From contig NZ_FYEA01000014.1 of the NCBI RefSeq assembly GCF_900187605.1, forward strand, positions 1 through 64,000: 64,000 nucleotides of DNA, written 5' to 3'. Position numbers and translations under genes: made by a program. The stretch is from Pseudomonas sp. Irchel 3H7 (GTDB taxonomy: Bacteria; Pseudomonadota; Gammaproteobacteria; Pseudomonadales; Pseudomonadaceae). The notes beneath the pieces are model-generated. The model worked only from the letters and a program-made list of their open reading frames with translations. It was not told where the DNA came from and did not search any database. Below are positions 25,826-35,421 of this stretch, one piece after another; the stretch's first letter is position 1, and every line of letters starts with the position of its first letter.

Positions 25826-26386
25826 TCAGGGCTTCAAGGGTTTCGAGGCAATCGCCTTTTCGATCGCGGCGATAAACTCCGGATCATCGGGTTTGGTCAG
25901 GCTGGAGAAATTGGCGATCACCTTGCCCTGGCGATCAACCACATATTTGTAGAAATTCCACTTCGGTGCGCTGCTCTGTGCCGCCAGCACCTGGAACAGA
26001 TGCGTAGCGTCATCGCCACGAACCTTCTGCGGCTCGGTCATCGCGAACGTCACGCCATAGTTGGCATAGCAGACCTTGGCGGTCTCGGCGCTATCCTTCG
26101 ATTCCTGCTTGAAGTCGTTGGAGGGCACACCGAGCATTTCCAGCCCTTGCCCTTCGTAGCGCTTATGCAGCGCCTCAAGGCCTTCGAACTGCGGCGCGAA
26201 ACCGCAGAAGCTTGCGGTGTTGACCACCACCAACGGTTTGTCGGCGTACTGCTTGCACAGATCGATGGATTCCTTGGCTCGCAGTTTGGGCAGCGAGCCT
26301 TGCAGCAATTCGGGACAGTCGGCGGCCTGGGCCAGACCAGTCAACGCCATCAGCAACGCGGGAACAGCACACCAGCGCATCAGCAT
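25826..26386 (-). CDS. Periplasmic glutathione peroxidase-like thiol peroxidase
   Basis: 186 residues from the ATG at 26386. Residues 1-21 are a signal peptide ([21 protein letters not shown]). The GPx core follows: [13 protein letters not shown] with the peroxidatic Cys, [12 protein letters not shown] where the family usually reads NQF, a likely resolving Cys in [16 protein letters not shown], and [11 protein letters not shown] with the catalytic Trp-Asn pair. Cys-type GPx enzymes mostly use thioredoxin and reduce hydroperoxides. Export is unusual for cytosolic BtuE-type enzymes, and the Gln-to-Asp change in the active-site tetrad is notable. Transcribed alone. Confidence 0.88.
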   Translation of the reverse strand: MLMRWCAVPALLMALTGLAQAADCPELLQGSLPKLRAKESIDLCKQYADKPLVVVNTASFCGFAPQFEGLEALHKRYEGQGLEMLGVPSNDFKQESKDSAETAKVCYANYGVTFAMTEPQKVRGDDATHLFQVLAAQSSAPKWNFYKYVVDRQGKVIANFSSLTKPDDPEFIAAIEKAIASKPLKP

Positions 26387-26440
26387 GTCGAGCATCCTTG
26401 AGCAGTCGTCAGAGTTTGACGTTACTCGTCATGCCTGTTT

Positions 26441-26563
26441 CTAGCAAATGCTCATGCCCAACTGCATCAACGCCAGACCACCCTGATGCCAGCCCCACCA
26501 CACCAGCGCCAGCAATGCGGCGCCGAGTGCGGTGATGACGATACGCGACCAGAGTCGACTCAT
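26441..26563 (-). CDS. 40-residue single-span membrane peptide
   Basis: MSRLWSRIVITALGAALLAL then VWWGWHQGGLALMQLGMSIC, stop TAG at 26443-26441. Residues 8-24 form one transmembrane helix with a positive N-terminus. Its ATG overlaps the TGA of the upstream MFS gene by ATGA, so translation is coupled to the transporter. The codon use fits the genome. It is probably a small accessory subunit or stabiliser of the MFS protein; this is inference from the overlap and the membrane character. Confidence 0.65.
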   Translation of the reverse strand: MSRLWSRIVITALGAALLALVWWGWHQGGLALMQLGMSIC

Positions 26564-27768
26564 GCGCCACTCGCAGCGGCTTGCAGACGTGCGACCGGAC
26601 GCTCGCGCACCGGCCAGTTCAGCGCCGCCGCCAGCAGACTCAAGAGAATCGCCACTTGCCAGATCAAGTCATAACTCCCGGTTCGGTCATACACCACCCC
26701 GCCCAGCCAGCCGCCGAGAAACGAGCCGAGCTGATGGAACAGGAACACGATGCCGCCGAGCATGGACAGGTTTCGCACACCAAACAAGGTCGCCACCGTA
26801 CCGTTGGTCAACGGCACCGTCGACAGCCACAGGAAACCCATCGCCATGCCAAACAGGTAGGCCGACGTGGTCGTCACCGGCAGCCACAGAAACAGCACAA
26901 TCACCACCGCGCGCAACAGGTACAACGCTGTCAGCAGACGCGGTTTGGACATGCGCCCGCCCAGCCAGCCGGCAGTGTAAGTGCCGAAAATATTGAACAG
27001 CCCGATCAGCGCCAGCACCGTGGTGCCGACACTGGCGGGCAGATGCTGATCGACCAGATACGCAGGCAAGTGCACACCGATGAACACCACCTGAAAACCG
27101 CAGACAAAAAAGCCGAACGCCAACAACCAGAAACCCGAATGCGAACAGGCTTCGCGCAGGGCCTCGGACAAGGTTTGCTCATGGCCAAGCACCGGCAGCG
27201 GCTTGTCCTTGAGCATGCTCACCAGCGGCACGATCAGCGCCACCAGCAGGCCCAGCACCAGCAGCGCGGCCGACCAGCCGAGCCAGCCGATCAGGCCCAG
27301 CGTGCCCGGCAACATGGCGAACTGGCCGAAAGAACCGGCGGCGCTGGCGATACCCATGCCCATGCTGCGTTTCTCTGGCGGCACAGCACGACCCACGACA
27401 CCAAGAATGACCGAAAACGAAGTGCCCGAAAGACCGATACCGATCAGCAGACCGGCACTCAGTGACAGCGTTACCGCCGAATCAGACAGGCCCATGCACA
27501 CCAGGCCCGCCGCGTAGAGGATCCCACCGACCAGCACCACTTTTGCCGCGCCGAAACGGTCAGCCAGTGCGCCGGTAAACGGTTGTGCCAGGCCCCAGAT
27601 CAGATTCTGCAAGGCAATGGCAAAGGCGAACACTTCACGCCCCCAACCGAACTGCGCACTCATCGGTGACAGGAACAAGCCGAAACCATGCCGCACGCCC
27701 AATGACAACGCCAGGATCAGCGCACTCCCGACCAACACCCAACCGCACGTACGCCACATCGATGTCAT
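26560..27768 (-). CDS. MFS transporter controlled by the adjacent MarR gene
   Basis: 402 residues, 12 helices. N-terminal LSLGVRHGFGLFLSPMSAQFGWGREVFAFAIALQNLIWGLAQPFTGALADRFGAAKV is characteristic of the oxalate/formate and monocarboxylate-like MFS groups; DRFGAAK is the loop 2-3 motif. Substrate unknown. A perfect 16-bp palindrome at 27784-27799 lies 15 bp upstream of the start, in the gap after the marR gene. The downstream 40-residue gene overlaps it. Confidence 0.88.
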   Translation of the reverse strand: MTSMWRTCGWVLVGSALILALSLGVRHGFGLFLSPMSAQFGWGREVFAFAIALQNLIWGLAQPFTGALADRFGAAKVVLVGGILYAAGLVCMGLSDSAVTLSLSAGLLIGIGLSGTSFSVILGVVGRAVPPEKRSMGMGIASAAGSFGQFAMLPGTLGLIGWLGWSAALLVLGLLVALIVPLVSMLKDKPLPVLGHEQTLSEALREACSHSGFWLLAFGFFVCGFQVVFIGVHLPAYLVDQHLPASVGTTVLALIGLFNIFGTYTAGWLGGRMSKPRLLTALYLLRAVVIVLFLWLPVTTTSAYLFGMAMGFLWLSTVPLTNGTVATLFGVRNLSMLGGIVFLFHQLGSFLGGWLGGVVYDRTGSYDLIWQVAILLSLLAAALNWPVRERPVARLQAAASGA

Positions 27769-27783
27769 TATTGTTCTCCGCTT

Positions 27784-27799
27784 GCGGGTATATACCCGC
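27784..27799. promoter_or_regulatory. Palindromic operator, site 1 (likely MarR)
   Basis: GCGGGTATATACCCGC, a perfect 16-bp palindrome 15 bp before the MFS start codon. The same sequence with one mismatch lies just upstream of marR, so it is very probably the MarR binding site. Confidence 0.75.
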
Positions 27800-27821
27800 T
27801 TGAGTTTGGAAAAAACCGGCC

Positions 27822-28226
27822 TCAGGCCAGTTCATCCAGCAATCTGAGCAAGGTTTCGCGCTTCTCGGCGCCCAGTCTGTCGATCAATCGCTGCTGCGCC
27901 GCTTCCCAGGCCGGCAGTGCCGCTGCCAGGCGTTGTACGCCGGTTTCGGTGAGCTTGACGATGCGGTTGCGCATGTCCTCGCCTTCGGCCAGCGCCACCA
28001 GCCCCTCGCCTTCCAGCACCCGCAGATTGCGCCCGAGGGTGCTGCGGTCCAGACCCATCGCCTCGGCGAGTTCCGAGATGCTCGGTTGATCCAGACGCTG
28101 CAGGTTGCACAGCAAAGAATACTGGGCAACGTTGATCCCGAAGCCGTCGAGAGCGCCGTCGTAATGCCTGCTGACGCCACGAGCGGCGCGACGCAGGTTG
28201 GTGCACAAACACTGAGAAGGAAGCAT
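27822..28226 (-). CDS. MarR-family transcriptional regulator
   Basis: 134 residues. A winged helix is visible: SLLCNLQRLDQPSISELAEAMGLDRSTLGRNLRVLEGEGLV, then the wing with EGEDMRNRIVKLTETG. The helix near the N-terminus and the C-terminal one form the dimer interface. MarR proteins usually bind palindromes and lose DNA on ligand binding or cysteine oxidation (two Cys at residues 6 and 8 and one near residue 40 are present). Same direction as the MFS gene, 53 bp upstream. Near-identical palindromes precede both, pointing to autoregulation and control of the exporter. Confidence 0.92.
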   Translation of the reverse strand: MLPSQCLCTNLRRAARGVSRHYDGALDGFGINVAQYSLLCNLQRLDQPSISELAEAMGLDRSTLGRNLRVLEGEGLVALAEGEDMRNRIVKLTETGVQRLAAALPAWEAAQQRLIDRLGAEKRETLLRLLDELA

Positions 28227-28229
28227 GAT

Positions 28230-28245
28230 GCGTGTATATACCCGC
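28230..28245. promoter_or_regulatory. Palindromic operator, site 2 (likely MarR)
   Basis: GCGTGTATATACCCGC differs from site 1 in one base and lies four bases upstream of the marR start codon. Confidence 0.72.
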
Positions 28246-28307
28246 GACTGTGTTAAATCAAGTTACAGATGAGTTTACCCATAACATTTGTGGCGCCTGA
28301 CACACCG

Positions 28308-28378
28308 CTATCGCGAGCAGGCTCACTCCTACAGGGGAATGCATTTCAAATTGTAGGAGTGAGCCTGCTCGCGATGGG
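28308..28378. repeat. REP pair, type B variant
   Basis: CTATCGCGAGCAGGCTCACTCC.. and its complement, 25 bp each with about 18 bp between, between marR and the 3' end of the cobalamin operon. Confidence 0.9.
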
Positions 28379-28402
28379 GCCAGCCCATCCAGCAATAATC
28401 TC

Positions 28403-29134
28403 TTAGACCAAAACCAATCCCACCAGCACCACCATCTCCAGCAATTCCAGCAACGCCCCCGCCGTATCGCCTGTCGTCCCGCCCAACCGCCGCATCATCA
28501 CCTGCCGTAGCCAGACAAACACAACGACAGCAATTACCAGCGCAACGACCGCACTGAATCCGGCAATCAGCACGCAGACCAATGCACTGACGCCCAACCC
28601 CCACCACCCGGCCTTGCGCGGCAAATGATCAGCCAGCGCCTGCCCCAACCCGCCAGCCCGCACGTACGGCGTGGTCAGAAACAACCCGAGCAACGCCGCA
28701 CGCCCGAGCAACGGCACGATGATCAGTGCCAGACCTTGCTGCTGTTCGATCAGCGCCAGCAGCGCAGCAAACTTGAGCAACAACACCAACACCAGCGTGA
28801 CCACCGCAATCGGCCCGCTACGCGGGTCTTTCATGATCGTCAGCGTACGCTCGCGATCACCAAAACCGCCGAGCCAGGCATCGGCGCTGTCGGCCAGACC
28901 ATCCAGGTGAAGTGCGCCGCTGAGCACCACCCACGCCGTCAGCAGCAACGCCGCATGCAGCAGCAACGGCGCGCCGCTCAAGGCAAGATTCAGCGCCCAC
29001 AGGATCAGCCCGAACAACAGCCCCACCAGCGGATAAAACAGCAGCGATCGCCCAAGCTGTTCCGGCTCAGGCATCCCCGGCAAACGAATCGGCAGGCTAC
29101 TGAGAAATTGCAGGGCGATCCACAGCGGCAACAT
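28403..29134 (-). CDS. cobS: Adenosylcobinamide-GDP ribazoletransferase CobS
   Basis: 243 residues, the usual size, with about six or seven transmembrane helices. Start MLPLWIALQFLSSLPIR at 29134. Signature blocks: FYPLVGLLFGLILWAL, LSGALHLDGLADSADAWLGG (the metal-binding DGLADSADA motif) and MKDPRSGPIAVV. It joins adenosylcobinamide-GDP to alpha-ribazole to form adenosylcobalamin, the last step in the membrane. Last gene of the operon; it starts one base beyond the cobC stop. Called cobV in the aerobic-pathway nomenclature. Confidence 0.96.
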   Translation of the reverse strand: MLPLWIALQFLSSLPIRLPGMPEPEQLGRSLLFYPLVGLLFGLILWALNLALSGAPLLLHAALLLTAWVVLSGALHLDGLADSADAWLGGFGDRERTLTIMKDPRSGPIAVVTLVLVLLLKFAALLALIEQQQGLALIIVPLLGRAALLGLFLTTPYVRAGGLGQALADHLPRKAGWWGLGVSALVCVLIAGFSAVVALVIAVVVFVWLRQVMMRRLGGTTGDTAGALLELLEMVVLVGLVLV

Positions 29135-29135
29135 G

Positions 29136-29711
29136 TCAGTGACCTTCCTTGAGCGAACCACCGGGTTCAACCTTCAGTGCAAACAACGCGCCGTGAGCGA
29201 CTTCAACATTGAGCAGTTGTTCGCGTGGCAGCCCTCGCGCTTGCGCCAACAGCAGACGCATCACGCCGCCATGACTGATCAGCAAAATCCGCTCACCGGC
29301 GTATGCAGTGTGCAGGCGCGCAACCGCTGCCAATACTCGCGAGGAAAACTCGCTGACCGGCTCACCCTGCGGCGGCGTAAAGGAATACGGATCAGCCCAG
29401 AACAGCCCCAAGGCCTCGGCATCCGTCTCCATCAACGCCGCTGCGCTCTGCCCTTCCCATGCGCCGAAATGCAGCTCTTGCAGATCCTTGTCCAATTGCA
29501 CTGGCAGATCCAACTGCTCACCCAGTTCGGCGGCAAAGCGAGCGCAACGCTGCAACGGCGAACTGACCAGACGATCCCATGGCCCGCTGTCGACCACCGC
29601 CGCACGCATCTGCGCCCAGCCCTTTTCGGTCAGTGCATCATCGAGACTGCCACGCAGGCCACCGCCCAGTTCAGTCTCACCATGGCGCAGCAGATCCAGA
29701 TTTAATGTCAT
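29136..29711 (-). CDS. cobC: Alpha-ribazole phosphatase CobC (histidine phosphatase family)
   Basis: 191 residues. [13 protein letters not shown] is the RHG motif of the phosphoglycerate-mutase superfamily (phospho-His in RHGE), with the second His in [13 protein letters not shown], and Arg in [14 protein letters not shown]. In this operon it should remove the 5'-phosphate of alpha-ribazole-5'-P or of adenosylcobalamin-5'-P. It overlaps the cobT stop by four bases and abuts cobS. Not to be confused with the decarboxylase called cobC in P. denitrificans nomenclature. Confidence 0.93.
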   Translation of the reverse strand: MTLNLDLLRHGETELGGGLRGSLDDALTEKGWAQMRAAVVDSGPWDRLVSSPLQRCARFAAELGEQLDLPVQLDKDLQELHFGAWEGQSAAALMETDAEALGLFWADPYSFTPPQGEPVSEFSSRVLAAVARLHTAYAGERILLISHGGVMRLLLAQARGLPREQLLNVEVAHGALFALKVEPGGSLKEGH

Positions 29712-30763
29712 GCCGGACGATCCGCCACCGCCGCTTCAGCGAACGTCGCCATCTGCCCGTGCAGATCACAGGCCAGACGTAACAAGGGCACCGCCAGCGC
29801 CGCGCCACTGCCCTCGCCCAGACGCAGGCCGAGTTCCAGCAACGGCTCGGCCTGTAGGGTTTCCAGCACATGGCGATGGCCCGGCTCGGCACCGCGATGG
29901 CCGAACAGCAACCACTCGCGGCAGGCCGGATTCAAGCGCACCGCGACCAGCGCCGCGACCGTGCAGATAAAGCCGTCGACCAGCACCGCAACACCTTCTT
30001 GAGCCGCGGCCAGATAGGCACCGACCAGCGCGGCGATTTCAAAACCACCCAGATTGAACAGGGTCTGCAACGCATCGCTACGCTGTGCGGCGTGCAATGC
30101 CAGCGCCCGCTCGATCACTTGCGCCTTGTGGCTGACACCTTCGGCATTCAGTCCGGTGCCGGGACCGGTCAGATGCGCCACCGGGCAATCGAGCAAGGCA
30201 CAGGCCAAGGCACTCGCTGCCGTGGTGTTGCCAATGCCCATTTCGCCACCAATGAACAACTGCGCGCCCGCCACTTTTGCGCGCAGCAGACTGTCGCGAC
30301 CCGCCTGCAATGCCTGCCCGCCCTGGGCCTGAGTCATCGCCGCGCCCTGCACGAAGTTCGCCGTGCCCGCGCCGATGTTCAAATGGCGCACACCCGGCAG
30401 GTTCAGCGCTGGATTCACCGTGCCCAGATCGACCACTTCCAGCTGCGCGCCGAGCTGACGCGCCAGCACGCTGATCGCCGCGCCACCGCTGACAAAGTTG
30501 AGCAGCATCTGCCCGGTGACTTCTTGCGGGAACGCCGAAACACCTTCAGCCACCACGCCGTGATCACCGGCAAAAATCGCGATCCACACCTGCGCCAGCG
30601 TCGGTTTGATCTGGCCTTGCAGGCCGGCCAACTGCACCGCTACCGATTCCAGTCGACCGAGCGAACCGGCCGGTTTGGTCAGTTGCTGCTGCCGCGCCGC
30701 CGCTTGTTCAACGACATTGATGTCGACTGGTTTGCACGGGTTCAGCCACCAGGATTGAGTCAT
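29708..30763 (-). CDS. cobT: Nicotinate-nucleotide-dimethylbenzimidazole phosphoribosyltransferase CobT
   Basis: 351 residues from the ATG at 30763, which overlaps the cobU stop as ATGA. Signatures: [71 protein letters not shown], and the catalytic Glu region [21 protein letters not shown]. It transfers phosphoribosyl from nicotinate mononucleotide to DMB, giving alpha-ribazole-5'-phosphate. BluB in the same operon supplies DMB. Confidence 0.97.
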   Translation of the reverse strand: MTQSWWLNPCKPVDINVVEQAAARQQQLTKPAGSLGRLESVAVQLAGLQGQIKPTLAQVWIAIFAGDHGVVAEGVSAFPQEVTGQMLLNFVSGGAAISVLARQLGAQLEVVDLGTVNPALNLPGVRHLNIGAGTANFVQGAAMTQAQGGQALQAGRDSLLRAKVAGAQLFIGGEMGIGNTTAASALACALLDCPVAHLTGPGTGLNAEGVSHKAQVIERALALHAAQRSDALQTLFNLGGFEIAALVGAYLAAAQEGVAVLVDGFICTVAALVAVRLNPACREWLLFGHRGAEPGHRHVLETLQAEPLLELGLRLGEGSGAALAVPLLRLACDLHGQMATFAEAAVADRPA

Positions 30764-31281
30764 AACGCAGGTCCTTTCAGAGTCAGGGGCAGGCCGGCGA
30801 CTGTCAGGACAACACGCTGACAGCGCTCGGCCAGAGCTTGATGCAGCCAACCGGCTTCATCGACGTAACGGCGAGTCAATTCGCCCAGCGGCACGACACC
30901 CATTCCGGTCTCGTTGCTGACAAAAATGATTTCACCCGGCAAGGACGCCAGGCAGTCGAGCAAGGCTTGGCGCTCGGCGGTGAGGCGTTCGGCGTCATCG
31001 AGCATCAGCAGATTGGTCAGCCACAGGGTCAGGCAATCGACCAGCAGGCAACGCTCGGCGCTGGCGGATTCGCGCAGGACGCGAGCCAGTTCCAGCGGCT
31101 CTTCGATGAGCGCCCACTCGGCAGGTCGGCGCGCGCGGTGATGGGCGACGCGGTCGCTCATCTCGCCATCAAGAGGTTGGCTGGTAGCGATGTAGGTGAC
31201 CGATAGATGGCTGTCGCTGGCGAGTTTTTCGGCCAGACGACTTTTGCCGGAGCGGGCGCCGCCGAGGATCAGTTGGAGCAT
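30760..31281 (-). CDS. cobU: Bifunctional adenosylcobinamide kinase/guanylyltransferase CobU
   Basis: 173 residues from ATG 31281 (a GTG/ATG three codons earlier is possible). P-loop [12 protein letters not shown], then [27 protein letters not shown] with the guanylylated His, and [12 protein letters not shown] (Walker B). It phosphorylates adenosylcobinamide and adds GMP to form adenosylcobinamide-GDP. Called cobP in aerobic nomenclature. It lies 151 bp downstream of cobQ, the only large gap in the operon, and that gap holds a REP pair. Confidence 0.97.
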   Translation of the reverse strand: MLQLILGGARSGKSRLAEKLASDSHLSVTYIATSQPLDGEMSDRVAHHRARRPAEWALIEEPLELARVLRESASAERCLLVDCLTLWLTNLLMLDDAERLTAERQALLDCLASLPGEIIFVSNETGMGVVPLGELTRRYVDEAGWLHQALAERCQRVVLTVAGLPLTLKGPAL

Positions 31282-31320
31282 GGGGGACATCCTGAAAATT
31301 ATGTGTTGAAGCCATAGGCG

Positions 31321-31419
31321 CTATCGCGAGCAGGCTCACTCCTACAAGGGATCTCGAGCAACCCAGAGTTTTGTGTAAAACACATAACCCTGTAGGCCTT
31401 CGCCTGCTCGCGATGAGGC
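31321..31419. repeat. REP pair, type B, inside the cobalamin operon
   Basis: CTATCGCGAGCAGGCTCACTCC at 31321-31342 faces a partly decayed copy at 31391-31418 (TGTAGGCCTTCGCCTGCTCGCGATGAGG). It lies between cobQ and cobU; such pairs can stabilise upstream mRNA or attenuate downstream expression. Confidence 0.82.
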
Positions 31420-31432
31420 CATTAAATTCACC

Positions 31433-32884
31433 TCAAATCCCACAGAGCTGTCGCAACAACTCGGTATCCAGATGCTTCTCCACCAGATCCGCCAGCCGCT
31501 CGATATCGCGTTCGCGCAAGCCGTGATAATCCACCGCCTGCACATCGCTCAACCCGGCCCAGCGCAGCAACGCCGCACTCGCCGTCGGCGATTCGAACAA
31601 GCCATGCAAGTAGGTGCCGAACACTTGCCCGTCAGCACTCTGCGCACCGTCGCAACGGCCGTCATCCAGATGCACCGCAGCGTTTTCCAACGCCGGTCCG
31701 CTGGTCACGCCGGCATGAATTTCATAGCCGCTGACGTCGGCATCTTCCAGCACCAATCGTCCGCGCACATTGCGCAACTGCTTCTCGGCCTCAAGCGTGG
31801 TTTCGAACGTCAGCAAGCCCAAACCGGCACTCGTGCCCGGCGCGCCTTCGAGGCCGAGTGGGTCATGCACCTGCTCGCCAAGCATCTGCAGACCGCCGCA
31901 AATCCCCAGCACCTTGCCGCCGTAACGCAAGTGCCGAGAGATCGCCGCATCCCAGCCACTGGCGCGCAGGTAGGCCAGATCGCTACGCACGCTCTTCGAG
32001 CCCGGCAGAATGATCAGGTCAGCCGCCGGAATCGCCTGCCCTGGCCCGACAAATTGCAGATCGACCTGGGGATGCAGACGCAGTGGATCGAAGTCAGTGT
32101 GATTGCTGATGCGCGGCAGCACCGGCACCACCACTTTCAGCACTTGTTCGGCCTTGTCGGTCTGGCGTTGATCAATGCCGTCCTCGGCCTCAAGGTGCAG
32201 ATCCATCACATAAGGCAACACGCCCACCACCGGTTTGCCGGTGCGTTGCTCGAGCCAGTCGAGACCCGGTTGCAGCAAGGCGATGTCACCGCGAAAACGG
32301 TTGATGATGAAGCCCTTGACCCGCGCCTGTTCGCTCGGCGAAAGCAATTCCAGGGTGCCGACCAGATGCGCGAAAACCCCGCCGCGATTGATGTCGGCAA
32401 TCAGCAGCACCGGGCAATCCACCGCCTCGGCAAAGCCCATGTTGGCGATGTCACCGGCGCGCAGATTGATCTCCGCCGGCGAACCCGCGCCTTCGACCAT
32501 CACCAGCGGATACGCAGCGCTGAGCCGCTCGTGGGACGCGAGCACCGCTTTCATCGCGATGGCTTTGTAATCGTGATACGCCACGGCGTTCATCGACGTC
32601 ACCGCGCGACCGTGGATGATCACTTGCGCGCCGGTGTCGCTGTTGGGCTTGAGCAGTACCGGGTTCATGTCGGTGTGCGGATCGAGGAATGCCGCTTGCG
32701 CCTGCACCGCTTGCGCGCGACCGATCTCACCGCCGTCGGCGGTCACAGCACTGTTGAGCGCCATGTTCTGTGGCTTGAACGGTACGACCGCCACGCCTTG
32801 ACGCGTCGCCCAGCGGCACAGCGCCGTCACCAGTGTGCTTTTACCGGCATCGGAGGTGGTGCCTTGCACCATCAGGGTGGTCAT
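31433..32884 (-). CDS. cobQ: Cobyric acid synthase CobQ
   Basis: 483 residues. N-terminal dethiobiotin-synthetase-like ATPase domain: [20 protein letters not shown] (P-loop), [24 protein letters not shown] and [24 protein letters not shown]-terminal class I-like glutaminase domain: [28 protein letters not shown] (nucleophile Cys) and [10 protein letters not shown]. It amidates side chains b, d, e and g of adenosylcobyrinic acid a,c-diamide using glutamine and ATP. Start ATG overlaps the cobD stop (ATGA). Confidence 0.97.
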   Translation of the reverse strand: MTTLMVQGTTSDAGKSTLVTALCRWATRQGVAVVPFKPQNMALNSAVTADGGEIGRAQAVQAQAAFLDPHTDMNPVLLKPNSDTGAQVIIHGRAVTSMNAVAYHDYKAIAMKAVLASHERLSAAYPLVMVEGAGSPAEINLRAGDIANMGFAEAVDCPVLLIADINRGGVFAHLVGTLELLSPSEQARVKGFIINRFRGDIALLQPGLDWLEQRTGKPVVGVLPYVMDLHLEAEDGIDQRQTDKAEQVLKVVVPVLPRISNHTDFDPLRLHPQVDLQFVGPGQAIPAADLIILPGSKSVRSDLAYLRASGWDAAISRHLRYGGKVLGICGGLQMLGEQVHDPLGLEGAPGTSAGLGLLTFETTLEAEKQLRNVRGRLVLEDADVSGYEIHAGVTSGPALENAAVHLDDGRCDGAQSADGQVFGTYLHGLFESPTASAALLRWAGLSDVQAVDYHGLRERDIERLADLVEKHLDTELLRQLCGI

Positions 32885-33873
32885 GCGTGATCCTTGGCGA
32901 AAGCGATTAAAGCGTGTTCCAGACGCGCCTCTTCAGCCGCGTCGGCAGGCAGGCCAAAACGCAAACTGCTGTTGTGAGTAAAGATGCGCAGGAGGATGCC
33001 GCGACGGGCCATGAACGCGTGCAACGCCTCGGCGTGTTCGGTGATCAGCCACTGGAACAGCGCGCAACCGCCCTGCGGCTTGAAGCCGTAGCGTTCAAGC
33101 AGCGCTGCCAGTCGTTCACTGGCTTCATCGCTGCGAATCCGTTGGCGTGTGTGCCCTTCGGTGTCTTGCAGACAGGCTTGCCCGAGCACCCGCGTCGGCC
33201 CGCTCACCGCCCAAGGCCCGACCTGTTCGGCGAGCAGCTTGAGCAACTTGCGCTCGGCCAGCACAAAGCCCAGACGCACCCCGGCCAGACCGAAAAACTT
33301 GCCGAACGAACGCAACACAATCAGCCCGACTTGATGGGCATGCGGTGCCAGACTCAACTGCGGCGTGTTGTCCATGAAGGCTTCATCGACCACCAGCCAG
33401 CCGCCACGCCGGGCAAGCCGCGCGTGCCAGTCGAGCAATCGTGCCGGGGTCAGGCTCAGGCCGGTCGGGTTGTTCGGGTTGACCACCACCAGCACGTCGA
33501 GGCTGTCGAGAAAGAACTCGACTTCCTGCTCCAGCACTTCGCGCACGATGTAACCGCTGCGGCGCCAGGCTTCGGCATGCTCGGCATAACACGGCGACAA
33601 CACACCGACCTTGCCGGCACGACGCAAACGCGGCAACAACTGGATGGCCATCTGCGAACCCGCCACCGGCAGCACTTGCGCAGCACCGTAGTAATCACAC
33701 GCAGCTTGCTCCAGACCGTCATCGGTTTCCGGCAAGCGTGCCCAGGCGCGCAGCGGGATCTCCGGGATCGGAAACGGCCACGGCGCCAGACCGCTGGACA
33801 GGTCGAGCCAGTCAGCTTCAGCGATGCCGTAATCGAGTGCAGCCTTGCGCAGCCGGCCACCGTGCTCAAGCAT
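32881..33873 (-). CDS. cobD: Threonine-phosphate decarboxylase CobD
   Basis: 330 residues, fold type I PLP enzyme. [17 protein letters not shown] start, [27 protein letters not shown], and the PLP-binding Lys in [18 protein letters not shown]. It decarboxylates L-threonine-O-3-phosphate to (R)-1-amino-2-propanol phosphate, the linker between the corrin ring and the nucleotide loop. It overlaps cbiB upstream by eight bases and cobQ downstream by four. Named cobC in P. denitrificans nomenclature. Confidence 0.95.
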   Translation of the reverse strand: MLEHGGRLRKAALDYGIAEADWLDLSSGLAPWPFPIPEIPLRAWARLPETDDGLEQAACDYYGAAQVLPVAGSQMAIQLLPRLRRAGKVGVLSPCYAEHAEAWRRSGYIVREVLEQEVEFFLDSLDVLVVVNPNNPTGLSLTPARLLDWHARLARRGGWLVVDEAFMDNTPQLSLAPHAHQVGLIVLRSFGKFFGLAGVRLGFVLAERKLLKLLAEQVGPWAVSGPTRVLGQACLQDTEGHTRQRIRSDEASERLAALLERYGFKPQGGCALFQWLITEHAEALHAFMARRGILLRIFTHNSSLRFGLPADAAEEARLEHALIAFAKDHA

Positions 33874-34774
33874 AGAATTCAGCCCCCACGCAGAGAATCA
33901 GCAGCCATAACCATACGCCGCGCTGAACCAATTGCCAGCCACGGTCGATGGAATCTGCGTCAGCCGCTGTGCCCTCGCCAAGTTGCGGACGGTCGTGAAG
34001 TTCGCCGTGATAAATCGCCGGCCCGCCCAGCTCCACGCCCAAGGCGCCGGCCCCGGTGGCCATCACCGGGCCGGCGTTGGGGCTGTCCCACTTCGGCGCC
34101 TGTGTGCGCCAGCACTTCAACGCGAGTCGGGTTTTACCCAGCAGCGCGTAGGTCAATGCCACCAGACGCGCAGGAATGTAGTTCAACACGTCGTCGATTT
34201 TCGCCGCAGCCCAACCAAAGCGCTCGAAGCGTTCGTTGCGATAACCCCACATCGCATCGAGCGTGTTGCTCAAGCGATAGAGGACCACGCCCGGCGCACC
34301 CGCCACGACAAACCAGAACAGCGCGGCAAACACCGCATCGCTGCCGTTTTCCAGCACCGACTCGGTGGCGGCGCGGGCGACGGCGGTGCTGTCGAGTTCA
34401 TCGGTCTGACGGCTGACCAGATAGCCGACACGCTTGCGCGCCTCGTCCAGATCATCTGCGCGCAAAGCAGCGGCCACCGGCGCGACATGCTCGCCGAGGC
34501 TGCGCATGCCGAGGGCGCAATACAGCGCGAGAATCTCGACGACCCAGCCCACGTATGGCGCCCAGGAAAACGCCGTGGCGAGCAAGGTCAGCGGCAGCAC
34601 CGCGATCACCCACGCTGTGACGCCATGACTGCGCCAGCCACGACCACCGGCGTTGAAACGTTGTTCGATGCGCCCGGCGAAATTGCCGAACGCCACCAGC
34701 GGATGCCAGCGTTTCGGTTCACCGAGCAGCGCATCCAGCGCCACCGCGGCGACACTCAACAACGCCACACTCAT
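33866..34774 (-). CDS. cbiB: Adenosylcobinamide-phosphate synthase CbiB
   Basis: 302 residues, four or five membrane helices. Start [20 protein letters not shown] at 34774. Signatures [17 protein letters not shown] at the N-terminus, [45 protein letters not shown]-like block at residues 100-160, and [14 protein letters not shown]. It attaches aminopropanol (phosphate) to adenosylcobyric acid at the inner membrane. Called cobD in aerobic nomenclature. Start overlaps bluB stop by ATGA. Confidence 0.96.
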   Translation of the reverse strand: MSVALLSVAAVALDALLGEPKRWHPLVAFGNFAGRIEQRFNAGGRGWRSHGVTAWVIAVLPLTLLATAFSWAPYVGWVVEILALYCALGMRSLGEHVAPVAAALRADDLDEARKRVGYLVSRQTDELDSTAVARAATESVLENGSDAVFAALFWFVVAGAPGVVLYRLSNTLDAMWGYRNERFERFGWAAAKIDDVLNYIPARLVALTYALLGKTRLALKCWRTQAPKWDSPNAGPVMATGAGALGVELGGPAIYHGELHDRPQLGEGTAADADSIDRGWQLVQRGVWLWLLILCVGAEFYA

Positions 34775-35421
34775 TGACTCACTCCCCAATAATTTTCATA
34801 CAGCAACTCATTGAGCGGCCGCGTCTGCGCCCACCCTTCGAGTACCAGCATCGGCGCCGGATAGAATTCCTTGACCGGGCCCAGACACAAAACGGCGAGA
34901 GGTTTGGCGCCTGCGGGCAATTTCAGCAAATCCGCCAGTGCCTGCGGCTCGAACAGCGAAACCCAGCCCATGCCCAGACCTTCGACGCGCGAGGCCAGCC
35001 ACAGATTCTGAATCGCGCAGGACAGCGAGGCCATGTCCATTTCCGGCAGCGTGCGGCGACCGAAGATGTGTTTTTCGCGATCGTCCATCAGCGCGGCGAC
35101 CAGCACTTCGGCGCAGTCATGGATGCCTTCGACCTTGAGTTTCATGAACTCGTCACTGCGCTCGCCGAGGGCTTCTGCGGTGCGGATGCGTTCTTCTTCC
35201 ACGAGGTTCTGGATCTGGCCACGCAAGGTTCTATCGCTGATGCGGATGAAACGCCACGGCTGCATGAGGCCGACGCTCGGGGCCTGGTGAGCGGCTTCCA
35301 GTAGTCGGCGCAGCAATTCCGGCTCGACGGTGCCGCCGGTGAAGTGGCGCATGTCGCGGCGTTCGGCGATGGCTTTATAGACGGCTTGGCGCTCGGTTTC
35401 GGAGAATGCGTTGTCTGTCAT
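34771..35421 (-). CDS. bluB: 5,6-dimethylbenzimidazole synthase BluB
   Basis: 216 residues of the nitroreductase-like flavin fold. [36 protein letters not shown], and the lid with [18 protein letters not shown] that is typical of BluB. It cleaves reduced FMN with oxygen to give DMB, so this organism makes the lower ligand aerobically. The start codon overlaps the TGA of cobB (ATGA), which lies at the end of a REP-encoded extension; bluB translation therefore depends on that extended frame. Confidence 0.95.
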   Translation of the reverse strand: MTDNAFSETERQAVYKAIAERRDMRHFTGGTVEPELLRRLLEAAHQAPSVGLMQPWRFIRISDRTLRGQIQNLVEEERIRTAEALGERSDEFMKLKVEGIHDCAEVLVAALMDDREKHIFGRRTLPEMDMASLSCAIQNLWLASRVEGLGMGWVSLFEPQALADLLKLPAGAKPLAVLCLGPVKEFYPAPMLVLEGWAQTRPLNELLYENYWGVSQ

